Positions 1 through 5,440 of a DNA stretch of 5,440 nucleotides are shown one piece after another. The notes beneath the pieces were generated by a model that was given only the letters and a program-made list of their open reading frames with translations, made no database searches and was not told the DNA's origin. Origin of the DNA: Desulfuromonadales bacterium (GTDB lineage Bacteria; Desulfobacterota; Desulfuromonadia; Desulfuromonadales; JACZKF01); NCBI GenBank assembly GCA_014860175.1, contig JACZKF010000527.1:1-5440 (forward strand). The letters are read 5' to 3'. The stretch's first letter is position 1. Every line of letters starts with the position of its first letter. The position numbers and the translations under genes were made by a program.

Positions 1-948
1 GTGGTCACCCTCGGCCTCTACTCCGCCTGGGCCAAAGTGCGCAAACGCCGCTATTTCTATGGCCATACGCTGGTCGACGGCGTCCCCTTCGACTATCTCG
101 CCGACCCCTGGGCGATCTTCCGCGGCTGGTGTCTCGGCGCGGCGGCGTTCATCGTCTACACGATCGGGTCGCAGGTCAGTTTCATTCTGGGGGCGGTTTT
201 CGGCCTGGCCCTGTTCCTCGCCATCCCCTGGATCATCGTTCGCGCCCGGATGTTCGCCGCCCGCAATTCGACCTACCGCAACATCCGTTTCACCTTTCAG
301 CCGGATTACCGCCAGGCTTACCTGGTCTATGCCGGGCTGCCGCTGCTGCTCCCCTTTACCCTCGGACTGATCTTCCCATACCTGGTCTACCGTCAGAAGA
401 AGTTCGTGGTGGAAAACAGTGGCTTCGGCAAGACCCCCCTGCGCTTTTCCGCCAGCGCCGGCGATTTCTACCGCTTTTTCCTCAAAGTCAGTCTCGGCCT
501 GCTCCTCCTGATCGTGCTTTTTGGGGTAGCGGCGGCCTTTATATCTCCGGCCGTCGGCCCTTTATCGGACAACCCGGCACTCCTGTTTTCCTTCCTGCCG
601 CTGCTGGTCGTCGGGGCTCTCCTCCTATATTTCTTCATGGCCATCTACGTGCAGACCGGCCTGACCAACCTGACCTGGAACGCCACCCGACTGGGGGAGG
701 CGCAGCTGGTCTCCACCTTGCGCACCCGGAACATGGCCTGGCTATATCTCACCAGCGCCGTCGGCATCGTCGGCTCCTTCGGCTTGCTGATCCCCTGGGC
801 GGCGGTGCGCCTGACGCGCTACCGCTGCCAGACTCTGAGCGTCGTCATGACCGGGGAATTGCGGACGCTGGCCGCCGCGCAGCCGGAAGTGGGGGCCGCC
901 GGCGAAGAGTTCGGCGACCTCTTCGGCGTCGAGATCGGGCTGGGATGA
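1..948 (+). CDS. DUF898 (YjgN-like) polytopic inner-membrane protein, 5' truncated
   Basis: The reading frame is open from the first base and ends at TGA 946-948, giving 315 visible residues. The first codon, GTG, is probably internal. The opening motif TLGLYSAWAKVRKRRYFYG (3-21) normally lies after a first N-terminal segment in DUF898 proteins, so part of the gene lies left of the window. Other family hallmarks are RMFAARNSTYRNIRF (83-97) and YRQKKFVVENSGFGKTP (130-146). Hydrophobic segments at about 42-58, 60-80, 107-129, 160-183, 193-217 and 246-268 predict at least five or six membrane helices. The pattern 'glycine/proline-rich helix end, then W/Y..VR..RY' recurs three times (about 5-18, 126-135, 265-277), which suggests internal duplication. 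The C-terminus (about 285-315) is soluble and acidic. Molecular function is unknown for the family. The M48 protease gene begins inside its stop codon, so the two are probably co-expressed. Family call is firm; role is not. Confidence 0.85.
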   Translation: MVTLGLYSAWAKVRKRRYFYGHTLVDGVPFDYLADPWAIFRGWCLGAAAFIVYTIGSQVSFILGAVFGLALFLAIPWIIVRARMFAARNSTYRNIRFTFQPDYRQAYLVYAGLPLLLPFTLGLIFPYLVYRQKKFVVENSGFGKTPLRFSASAGDFYRFFLKVSLGLLLLIVLFGVAAAFISPAVGPLSDNPALLFSFLPLLVVGALLLYFFMAIYVQTGLTNLTWNATRLGEAQLVSTLRTRNMAWLYLTSAVGIVGSFGLLIPWAAVRLTRYRCQTLSVVMTGELRTLAAAQPEVGAAGEEFGDLFGVEIGLG

Positions 949-1979
949 GACTGGAGGGGGATTTTTACGACGGCCACAGCTCCGACCGCCACCGGGTCAG
1001 CATCACCCGCGACGGAGCGCGGCTGCATATTGTCGGTGAAGGAGTCGTCCGCAGCTACGATCGCGGCGCCTGCCGAACCACCTCACCCCTCGGCCGGATG
1101 CACCGCTCCCTCCAACTGCCGGACGGAGCGATCTGCGAACTGGCGGCCGACGCCCCGGTAGAAGCGCTGCTCCTCCCCCGCCAGCGCGGGCGTCTGGCCA
1201 GGATGCTGCACCGCTGGGAGGGGAGCCTCCCCCTGGTCGCCGCCGCCGGGATTGTCACCGTGCTCCTGGTGTGGGGGTTTATCCAGTTCGGGATCCCGCT
1301 TCTCGCCCGCCAGGTCGCCTTTGCCTTGCCACCGTCGGTGGAGCAGACCATGGGGGACGAAGCCCTCGGAATTCTCGACCGGATGCTCCTGGCCCCCAGC
1401 GCTCTGCCGGCGGAGCGGCAGGCGGCGGTCCGTCAGCTGTTCCAGGGTGTGCAGCAGGAGTGGCCGGAGGCTGCCGGCTACCGGCTGGAACTGCGCCGCA
1501 GCGATCGCCTGGGGGCCAATGCCCTCGCCCTCCCGGCCGGGATCGTGGTGGTGACCGACGCCTTTGTCGAACTGGCGCAGCATGACGCGGAGATCGTCGC
1601 CGTTCTCGCCCACGAGATCTCCCACGTCGCTCGCCGCCACGCCCTGCGCCAGCTGCTGCAGAACTCGTCGGCCGGCTTGCTGGTCGCCTCTCTCACCGGC
1701 GACATCAGTTCCGTCACCGCCCTGGCCGCCACCCTTCCCGCCACCCTGGTCGATGCCCGCTACTCACGCCAGTTCGAAACCGAGGCCGACGACGATGCCG
1801 TCGCCTACCTGCGCCGTCAAGGAATCGCCGTCAGCCACTTCGCCGATATCCTCGATCGCCTGCAGTCCTCGCATCTGCCGCAGGAGCAGGGAGGGGGCGA
1901 GCGCCAATCTTTCGGCGACCTCTTCTCCACCCACCCAGAAACGCAAAAACGCATCGCCCGCATTCTCGCCGCCCCCTGA
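945..1979 (+). CDS. Single-pass membrane M48 family zinc metalloprotease
   Basis: The 344-residue protein starts at the ATG overlapping the upstream TGA (ATGA 945-948). No clear Shine-Dalgarno precedes it, so initiation is probably coupled to DUF898 translation. A longer frame runs upstream to 129 but only overlaps the DUF898 gene. Residues 1 to about 90 form a soluble domain (start MRLEGDFYDGHSS) that I cannot tie to an activity. One membrane helix follows at about 95-121, preceded by a basic stretch (RQRGRLARMLHR). By the positive-inside rule the N-terminus is cytoplasmic and the protease domain periplasmic. The catalytic domain shows HEISH at 223-227 (two zinc-ligand histidines and the general-base glutamate), the downstream FETEAD with E278 as likely third ligand, and the C-terminal THP (329-331) usual in this family. 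All catalytic residues are present. Likely role is envelope protein quality control or processing, as for M48 relatives such as BepA and HtpX; the substrate is unknown. Confidence 0.92.
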   Translation: MRLEGDFYDGHSSDRHRVSITRDGARLHIVGEGVVRSYDRGACRTTSPLGRMHRSLQLPDGAICELAADAPVEALLLPRQRGRLARMLHRWEGSLPLVAAAGIVTVLLVWGFIQFGIPLLARQVAFALPPSVEQTMGDEALGILDRMLLAPSALPAERQAAVRQLFQGVQQEWPEAAGYRLELRRSDRLGANALALPAGIVVVTDAFVELAQHDAEIVAVLAHEISHVARRHALRQLLQNSSAGLLVASLTGDISSVTALAATLPATLVDARYSRQFETEADDDAVAYLRRQGIAVSHFADILDRLQSSHLPQEQGGGERQSFGDLFSTHPETQKRIARILAAP

Positions 1980-1982
1980 CAA

Positions 1983-2006
1983 AAAGGCGGCCCGCAAGCC
2001 GCCTTT
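1983..2006. terminator. Bidirectional intrinsic terminator between convergent genes
   Basis: A perfect 9-bp inverted repeat, AAAGGCGGC (1983-1991) and GCCGCCTTT (1998-2006), encloses a 6-base loop. It starts four bases after the M48 stop and lies 24 bases beyond the peroxiredoxin stop on the other strand. Read leftward (minus strand) the stem is followed by a run of five T, the better terminator form. Read rightward only TTT follows directly, with a further TTTT at about 2018-2021. It probably ends the peroxiredoxin transcript and at least attenuates the DUF898-M48 transcript. Confidence 0.8.
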
Positions 2007-2030
2007 CCAATCTCGTCCTTTTGCCCCCGG

Positions 2031-2552
2031 CTACCCTTTGCCGAGCGTCTCTTTCCCCCGCTTCCAGTTGATCGGACAAAGTTCGCCGGTCTGCAGCGCT
2101 TCCAGCACCCGCAGCGTTTCATCGACGCTGCGGCCGACCCCCAGGTCATGGACCAACTCATAGCGCAGAATGCCGTTGGGGTCGATGATGTAGAGGCCGC
2201 GCAGACTGATCCCCTGCTGCTGGATCAGGATGCCGTAGCGGTTGGCCACCTCCTTGGTGATATCGGAGAGGAGCGGATAGTGGAGGTCGCCCAGTTCGTT
2301 GCTGATCCAGGCCAAGTGCGAGAACTTGGAGTCGACGCTGGCGCCGAGGATTTCGGCATTGAGTTTCCTGAACTCCTCATAGCGCTCGTTGAACCCGATG
2401 ATCTCCGTCGGGCAGACAAAGGTAAAATCGAGAGGGTAAAAGAAAAGTACCACCCACCTCCCCCGGTAGTCCGAAAGGGTGAACTCCTTGAACTCCTTGC
2501 CGACCACCCCTTCCATGGTGAAATCGGGCGCCGGTTGACCAACCTGAAGCAT
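2031..2552 (-). CDS. Typical 2-Cys peroxiredoxin (AhpC/Prx1 class)
   Basis: This 173-residue thiol peroxidase reduces hydrogen peroxide and organic hydroperoxides in the cytoplasm. The thioredoxin-fold core carries the active-site signature YPLDFTFVCPTE (39-50), with peroxidatic C47 and partner residues P40, T44 and R118 (in GISLRGLYIIDP). The resolving cysteine is C159 in the C-terminal GELCPINW, the arrangement of dimeric 2-Cys enzymes. The protein ends soon after C159 (RGKETLGKG), without the longer YF-type tail of peroxide-sensitive eukaryotic enzymes, so it is probably robust to over-oxidation (inference). The start at 2552 is chosen because AAGGAGG sits 9 bases upstream; the longer frame beginning with TTG at 2573 would translate through that ribosome site. 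No AhpF or thioredoxin reductase gene is in the window, so the electron donor is unknown. The gene reads in the same direction as xerC but has its own promoter, and it converges on the M48 gene. Confidence 0.95.
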   Translation of the reverse strand: MLQVGQPAPDFTMEGVVGKEFKEFTLSDYRGRWVVLFFYPLDFTFVCPTEIIGFNERYEEFRKLNAEILGASVDSKFSHLAWISNELGDLHYPLLSDITKEVANRYGILIQQQGISLRGLYIIDPNGILRYELVHDLGVGRSVDETLRVLEALQTGELCPINWKRGKETLGKG

Positions 2553-2561
2553 AGCGACATT

Positions 2562-2568
2562 CCTCCTT
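2562..2568 (-). promoter_or_regulatory. Ribosome binding site of the peroxiredoxin
   Basis: The minus strand reads AAGGAGG here, a near-perfect Shine-Dalgarno, 9 bases before the ATG at 2552-2550. It fixes that start over the in-frame TTG at 2573 and the out-of-frame ATG at 2560. Confidence 0.85.
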
Positions 2569-2584
2569 GGCAAAAATTTTAATC

Positions 2585-2612
2585 AGTTTAGCCGCCGCCG
2601 GAGAGCTGTCAA
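2585..2612 (-). promoter_or_regulatory. Sigma-70-like promoter for the peroxiredoxin
   Basis: On the minus strand a perfect -35 box TTGACA (2612-2607) is followed after 16 bases by TAAACT (2590-2585), a 4 of 6 match to TATAAT. Transcription would start near 2578, leaving a leader of about 26 bases that contains the strong ribosome site. An AT-rich stretch (about 2612-2640) sits directly upstream of the -35 box and could act as an UP element or regulator site. Confidence 0.6.
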
Positions 2613-2617
2613 CCTTT

Positions 2618-2638
2618 AGAAGATAATTTTTGTCTTCT
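2618..2638. repeat. Short inverted repeat upstream of the peroxiredoxin -35 box
   Basis: AGAAGA (2618-2623) and TCTTCT (2633-2638) form 6-bp arms around a 9-base AT-rich spacer. The centre lies about 50 bases upstream of the predicted transcription start, where an activator would bind. It does not match a PerR, Fur or OxyR consensus that I can state with confidence. Arms this short can also occur by chance. Confidence 0.3.
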
Positions 2639-2641
2639 TTC

Positions 2642-2694
2642 CATGCCCCGGTTTTGACCTGCGATCCGGCCGGGCGATCAGACCCGGGGGCATG
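2642..2694. repeat. Long imperfect palindrome between xerC and the peroxiredoxin gene
   Basis: CATGCCCCGG (2642-2651) pairs with CCGGGGGCATG (2684-2694) with a single bulged base. The 32-base interior holds the self-complementary CCGGCCGG (2666-2673) and two GATC sites (2663-2666, 2676-2679). It begins 24 bases after the xerC stop on the minus strand, so it could be a transcription-ending or RNA-stabilising hairpin for xerC. No T-run follows on either strand, so it is not a classic intrinsic terminator. Confidence 0.45.
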
Positions 2695-2717
2695 CAAAGC
2701 GCCCCGACGGCAGGTGC

Positions 2718-3617
2718 CTACTTCTTCTTGCTGCGCGGATGGGCCTTGTCGTAGACCGCCATCAGCTGATCGACACTGACTTGAGTGTACTTCTGGGTGG
2801 TGGAGAGGGAGGCGTGACCGAGCAGTTCCTGGATGGCGCGCAGGTCGGCGCCGCCGTCGAGGAGGTGGGTGGCGAAGGAATGGCGCAGCGTGTGGGGGGT
2901 GGCATCCTTGAGCATGCCGGCTTGCAGCAGCTGGGTCTTCAACTGCCGCTGGATGCTGCGGGGGGTGAGCCGGCCGCCGCGGTGGTTGAGAAAGAGCGCC
3001 CCTTCCCCGGCCTCGGCGGGGCGCCCTTCCAGATAGCGCTCCAGGGCTTCGCGGGCTTGGCGGCCGATGGGGACGATCCGCTCCTTTCGCCCCTTGCCGA
3101 CCACCCGCACCAGCCCCTCACCCAGGTCGACGCTGTCGATGTCGAGGCCGGTCAACTCGCTCACCCGCAGCCCGCTGGAGTAGAGCAGTTCGAGGATCGC
3201 CCGGTCGCGCAGTTGCCGCTCCTCCCCTCCCGCCTGGTGGTCGAGGAGGCAAAAGGTTTCATCCACCGACAAGGGGCGTGGCAGATATTTTTCCTGTTTC
3301 GGGGTGCCGACCAGTTCCCCCGGGTTGACCGTCAACACCCCCTCGCGCACCAGATAGCGGAAAAAAGTGCGCAGTGCCGACAGCTTGCGGCCGATGCTCG
3401 ATTTCTTGTTGCGCCGGTGCAGCAGCGCCAGATAACGCCGCAGCAGCAGGTGATCGATCTTCTGCACCGCCGCATCCCCCAACCCCCTGGTGCCGGGGTG
3501 CTCGTCGAGAAAACGGCAGAATTCTTCCAGGTCGAGACGGTAGGCTTGGCGGGTATGCTCGGAGACATTGCGCTCGATGACCAGATGCCGGTCGAAACCG
3601 GCCAGGAACTTCTGCAT
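2718..3617 (-). CDS. xerC: Site-specific tyrosine recombinase XerC
   Basis: This 299-residue protein has the usual XerC/XerD length and layout. The N-terminal SAM-like core-binding domain spans about 1-90 (FDRHLVIERNVSEHTRQAY near the start, RKLSALRTFFRYL at 77-89). The catalytic domain spans about 110-290. All six catalytic residues are visible: R151 (SSGLRVSEL), K175 (GKGRKERIVP), H242 and R245 (HTLRHSFATH), H268 (LLGHASLSTTQ) and the nucleophile Y277 (QKYTQV). Xer recombinases act as a XerC/XerD pair with FtsK at the chromosomal dif site to resolve dimers. The family includes integron- and phage-related members, but the length, motif wording and absence of mobile-element flanks favour the housekeeping enzyme; XerC rather than XerD is the less certain part. 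The ATG at 3617 has GGAGG four bases before it, a slightly short spacing. The gene is divergent from the hydrolase cassette, and the peroxiredoxin gene lies 165 bases downstream of it on the same strand. Confidence 0.9.
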   Translation of the reverse strand: MQKFLAGFDRHLVIERNVSEHTRQAYRLDLEEFCRFLDEHPGTRGLGDAAVQKIDHLLLRRYLALLHRRNKKSSIGRKLSALRTFFRYLVREGVLTVNPGELVGTPKQEKYLPRPLSVDETFCLLDHQAGGEERQLRDRAILELLYSSGLRVSELTGLDIDSVDLGEGLVRVVGKGRKERIVPIGRQAREALERYLEGRPAEAGEGALFLNHRGGRLTPRSIQRQLKTQLLQAGMLKDATPHTLRHSFATHLLDGGADLRAIQELLGHASLSTTQKYTQVSVDQLMAVYDKAHPRSKKK

Positions 3618-3646
3618 CTTCCCTCCGGGTAGCTGGCTGGGGTTCG

Positions 3647-3675
3647 TTGACGCTTCCTTGACCCCATGCCATAAT
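3647..3675 (+). promoter_or_regulatory. Extended -10 sigma-70-like promoter for the hydrolase cassette
   Basis: TTGACG (3647-3652, 5 of 6) is followed after exactly 17 bases by CATAAT (3670-3675, 5 of 6). A TGC directly before the -10 gives the extended TGn element. Transcription would start near 3682, about 24 bases before the hydrolase ATG, and would cover the GGAGG ribosome site at 3697-3701. A second TTGAC (3658-3662) repeats the -35 core 11 bases downstream. This is the best promoter in the window. Confidence 0.7.
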
Positions 3676-3705
3676 AGTCTGCATTTTCACCTGCCGGGAG
3701 GGCGG

Positions 3706-4539
3706 ATGTCTATCATTATCCTGCTTCTGGGGCTACTTCTCGCCCTTTGCGCCGGCGCTGTCGTTCTCAGTAGCACCATCCTCTGGTATGAATGGGGGAA
3801 CCGCGACCCGGCGTTGCTCGAAGACCGCTGGCAACGCGACCGGCTGCTGTTCGCCGCGCGCTACCTGGGGACGGAGACCTTTCTGCTGTTCCTGACGACG
3901 CTGCTGCGCCCATTGGGGTGGCTGAAAAGGGGCGAGGAGCGGGAGAAAGAGGCGGTTTTCGGCCGCACCCCGGTTATCTTGCTGCATGGCCTGTTCCACA
4001 CCGGCGCCTGCTGGTGGTGGCTGCGGCGGCAACTGCGCCACCGCGGGCTGCCGGTCTTCACCCTCGACCTGCCGCTGTGGCGCGACCCGGCGCCGGCGGT
4101 GGAGCAGCTCGCTGCCAAGATCGAGGAGCTGGCCGCCCTCGGGGCACAGCAGGTGCATCTGGTCGGCCATTCCATGGGGGGGTTGATCGCCCGCGCCTGC
4201 CTGCGCCGGCCGGCGGTGGCGGCCCGCGTCGGCCGCTGCATTCTGCTCGGCGCCCCCAATGCCGGCTCCCGCCTCGCCCCCTTTGCCATCTCCTACACCG
4301 GCCAACTGCTGCTTCCCGGCTCCGACTATCTGCTCGATCTCAACGCCGAACCGCCCCCGCCCCAGGTTCGCTTCACCGCCATCTGCAGCCGCCATGACAA
4401 CCTGGTGATCCCCTGGGAGAGCGGCCGACTGGAAGGGGCTCGTAACGTCGAACTGGCCGAGGTGGGGCACACCACTCTGCTCTACCACCCGACGGCGTTG
4501 GAGATCATCATTGACGAACTGACCGAGGATCTGCCATGA
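3706..4539 (+). CDS. Membrane-anchored alpha/beta hydrolase (lipase/esterase-like)
   Basis: The 277-residue protein opens with a strongly hydrophobic segment (3-26), probably an uncleaved inner-membrane anchor. A second hydrophobic stretch lies at about 53-73. The alpha/beta hydrolase core starts at about 88: PVILLHGLF (89-97) supplies the HG oxyanion-loop motif, VGHSMGG (153-159) the nucleophile elbow with S156, D231 (RHDNLVIP) the likely acid and H255 (EVGHTTLLYHP) the base, so the Ser-Asp-His triad is complete. GAPNAGS (182-188) is common in triacylglycerol lipase-like and PGAP1-like members. It probably hydrolyses an ester or thioester at the membrane; the substrate cannot be told from sequence. 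The start at 3706 has GGAGG four bases upstream and gives the hydrophobic N-terminus; the same frame is open further left but that part overlaps xerC and the promoter. The stop overlaps the YjbQ start (ATGA), so this is the first gene of a coupled cassette. Confidence 0.88.
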   Translation: MSIIILLLGLLLALCAGAVVLSSTILWYEWGNRDPALLEDRWQRDRLLFAARYLGTETFLLFLTTLLRPLGWLKRGEEREKEAVFGRTPVILLHGLFHTGACWWWLRRQLRHRGLPVFTLDLPLWRDPAPAVEQLAAKIEELAALGAQQVHLVGHSMGGLIARACLRRPAVAARVGRCILLGAPNAGSRLAPFAISYTGQLLLPGSDYLLDLNAEPPPPQVRFTAICSRHDNLVIPWESGRLEGARNVELAEVGHTTLLYHPTALEIIIDELTEDLP

Positions 4540-4931
4540 CCACCATCGAAGTCACCAGCCGCCGCCCCATGGAGCTGATCGACGTCACCGCCGAAGTGCG
4601 CCGGGCCGTGCGCGCCAGCGGCGTCGACACCGGCATCGCCCTGCTGTTTGTTCCCCATACCACGGCGGCGGTCACCATCAACGAAAATGCCGACCCGGAT
4701 GTGGTCAGCGATCTGCTGATGGAGCTGAACAAGATCGTCCCCCTAGACGACGACTACCGGCACGCCGAAGGGAACAGCGCCGCCCATCTCAAGAGCACCC
4801 TGGTCGGGGCGAGCCAGGCGCTGCCGGTGGAGGGGGGAGAGCCGGTTCTCGGGAGATGGCAGGTGATCTACTTCTGCGAGTTCGACGGTCCGCGCCAGCG
4901 CTCCCTGCATCTGCAGGTGATCGGCCAATGA
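4536..4931 (+). CDS. YjbQ / UPF0047 family protein (putative secondary thiamine-phosphate synthase)
   Basis: At 131 residues this is a full-length UPF0047 protein. The family signatures are all present: FVPHTTAAVTINENADPDV (38-56), HAEGNSAAHLKSTLVG (76-91) and LGRWQVIYFCEFDGPRQR (105-122). The conserved histidines (H41, H76, H84) and E78 cluster in the family's presumed active or metal-binding site. E. coli YjbQ gives weak thiamine-phosphate synthase activity that can replace ThiE in complementation; this is thought to be a side activity and the true function is unsettled. No thiamine genes are visible nearby. The ATG overlaps the hydrolase stop (ATGA 4536-4539), and GAGG at 4525-4528 lies 7 bases upstream. 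Its own stop overlaps the DUF362 start in the same way. Family identity is sure; the enzymatic role is not. Confidence 0.93.
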   Translation: MTTIEVTSRRPMELIDVTAEVRRAVRASGVDTGIALLFVPHTTAAVTINENADPDVVSDLLMELNKIVPLDDDYRHAEGNSAAHLKSTLVGASQALPVEGGEPVLGRWQVIYFCEFDGPRQRSLHLQVIGQ

Positions 4932-5440
4932 AAGAACGCGTCAGTCTGCAGGCGGTCCCCGACTATAGCCGGTCAACCGTCGAGGCCGGTCTGGAGCGGC
5001 TGCTGGCCCCCCTCGGGGGGATCGGAGCTTTCGTCCGCCCCGGGATGCGGGTCCTGGTCAAGCCAAACATGCTGGCCGGCAAACCGCCGGAGCGAGCGGT
5101 CACCACCCACCCCGAGGTGGTGCGCGGGGTGATCCGCCTGGCCCAGGCCGCCGGCGGGGTCGTCTCCGTCGGCGACTCCCCGGGAGTCGGCTCACCACGC
5201 CAGGTCGCCGCCCGCTGCGGCATCCTGGCGGTGATCGAAGAGACCGGCGCCCTCTTCTCCCCCTTTGCTGATTCGGTCGTGGTGCGGCCGGCAGGGAAGA
5301 CCTTTCACGAACTGGAAGTCGCCCGCGACCTGCTCGAAGCCGACCTGGTCATCAACCTGGCCAAGCTCAAGACCCACCAGATGATGGGGATGACCGGGGG
5401 GGTGAAAAACATGTTCGGGGCGGTGGTCGGTATGCGCAAA
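4928..5440 (+). CDS. DUF362 domain protein, N-terminal part (3' truncated by the window)
   Basis: The frame opens at ATG 4928, overlapping the YjbQ stop (ATGA 4928-4931), and stays open for 171 codons to the window end. AGGTGA (4915-4920) lies 7 bases upstream as a weak ribosome site. DUF362 hallmarks in order are VLVKPNML (42-49), a VTTHPEVV segment (58-65), VGDSPG (81-86) and the highly conserved INLAKLKTH...MTGGVKNMFG (142-164). There is no signal peptide or membrane helix, so a cytoplasmic location is likely. Full-length members are usually 300-400 residues and many, especially in anaerobes, carry a C-terminal 2x[4Fe-4S] ferredoxin domain; whether this one does is beyond the window. The biochemical function is not established in general. 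Tight coupling to YjbQ and the hydrolase suggests a shared pathway. Confidence 0.93.
   Translation, partial: MKERVSLQAVPDYSRSTVEAGLERLLAPLGGIGAFVRPGMRVLVKPNMLAGKPPERAVTTHPEVVRGVIRLAQAAGGVVSVGDSPGVGSPRQVAARCGILAVIEETGALFSPFADSVVVRPAGKTFHELEVARDLLEADLVINLAKLKTHQMMGMTGGVKNMFGAVVGMRK

Noticed and set aside
129..944. Upstream extension of the M48 frame to an earlier ATG, which would give a 616-residue protein
   Set aside because: This part overlaps the well-supported DUF898 gene and translates to an R/P/G-rich sequence without domain character. The start at 945 gives a normal M48 layout.
1083..1640. A 185-codon antisense frame within the M48 gene
   Set aside because: It lies opposite the HEISH-containing protease frame and shows no motif; it is a shadow of GC-biased third codon positions.
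2574..2717. Chromosomal dif site or phage attachment site next to xerC
   Set aside because: I looked for two 11-bp Xer-type arms around a 6-8 bp AT-rich centre in the non-coding DNA on either side of xerC and found none. The palindrome at 2642-2694 has GC-rich arms and a 32-base interior, unlike dif.
2718..3617. The tyrosine recombinase as an integrase of a mobile element or integron
   Set aside because: Its length and motifs are those of a Xer protein, with no extra integron-type insertion, and no tRNA gene, direct repeats or cargo genes are seen beside it.
2739..3632. A 297-codon open frame on the plus strand fully antisense to xerC
   Set aside because: The minus-strand frame has every catalytic residue of XerC. 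The antisense product has no recognisable motifs and is rich in Q, G, A and V, as expected from the reverse complement of a GC-rich gene.
3733..4488. A 251-codon open frame on the minus strand opposite the hydrolase
   Set aside because: The plus-strand frame has a complete catalytic triad, a good ribosome site and a promoter. The antisense product is low-complexity and matches no family that I recognise.

Overview
This 5.4 kb, GC-rich window is densely coded and looks chromosomal. The proteins and gene style suit a Gram-negative, probably anaerobic bacterium, most like the Desulfuromonadota (Geobacter/Desulfuromonas type). That placement rests on protein character only (a DUF362 protein, UPF0047/YjbQ, and the XerC and peroxiredoxin sequences), so it is an inference and not an assignment.

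Layout. Positions 1-1979 (+) hold a two-gene membrane unit: the 3' part of a DUF898 (YjgN-like) polytopic membrane protein, then a single-pass M48 zinc metalloprotease that starts inside the DUF898 stop codon (ATGA overlap). A compact hairpin at 1983-2006 separates it from the convergent gene and can serve as a terminator in both directions. Positions 2031-2552 (-) encode a typical 2-Cys peroxiredoxin of the AhpC/Prx1 class. It has its own sigma-70-like promoter in the 165 bp space upstream, which also holds a long imperfect palindrome. Positions 2718-3617 (-) encode a complete XerC-type tyrosine recombinase with all six catalytic residues. An 88 bp divergent intergenic region carries a good extended -10 promoter that reads rightward into a three-gene cassette: a membrane-anchored alpha/beta hydrolase (3706-4539), a YjbQ/UPF0047 protein (4536-4931) and the N-terminal part of a DUF362 protein (4928 to the window end). 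All three overlap through ATGA junctions, so they are probably made together.

How the genes fit together. The DUF898-M48 pair is probably an envelope-located membrane protein plus protease module. The peroxiredoxin detoxifies peroxide. XerC is chromosome housekeeping (dimer resolution). The hydrolase-YjbQ-DUF362 cassette is the least understood part: each member belongs to a recognisable family, but the joint role is unknown. I found no tRNA, rRNA, CRISPR array, insertion sequence or convincing defence system. The most useful second looks are the two translationally coupled units of poorly characterised proteins and the regulatory DNA around the peroxiredoxin and the divergent promoter.
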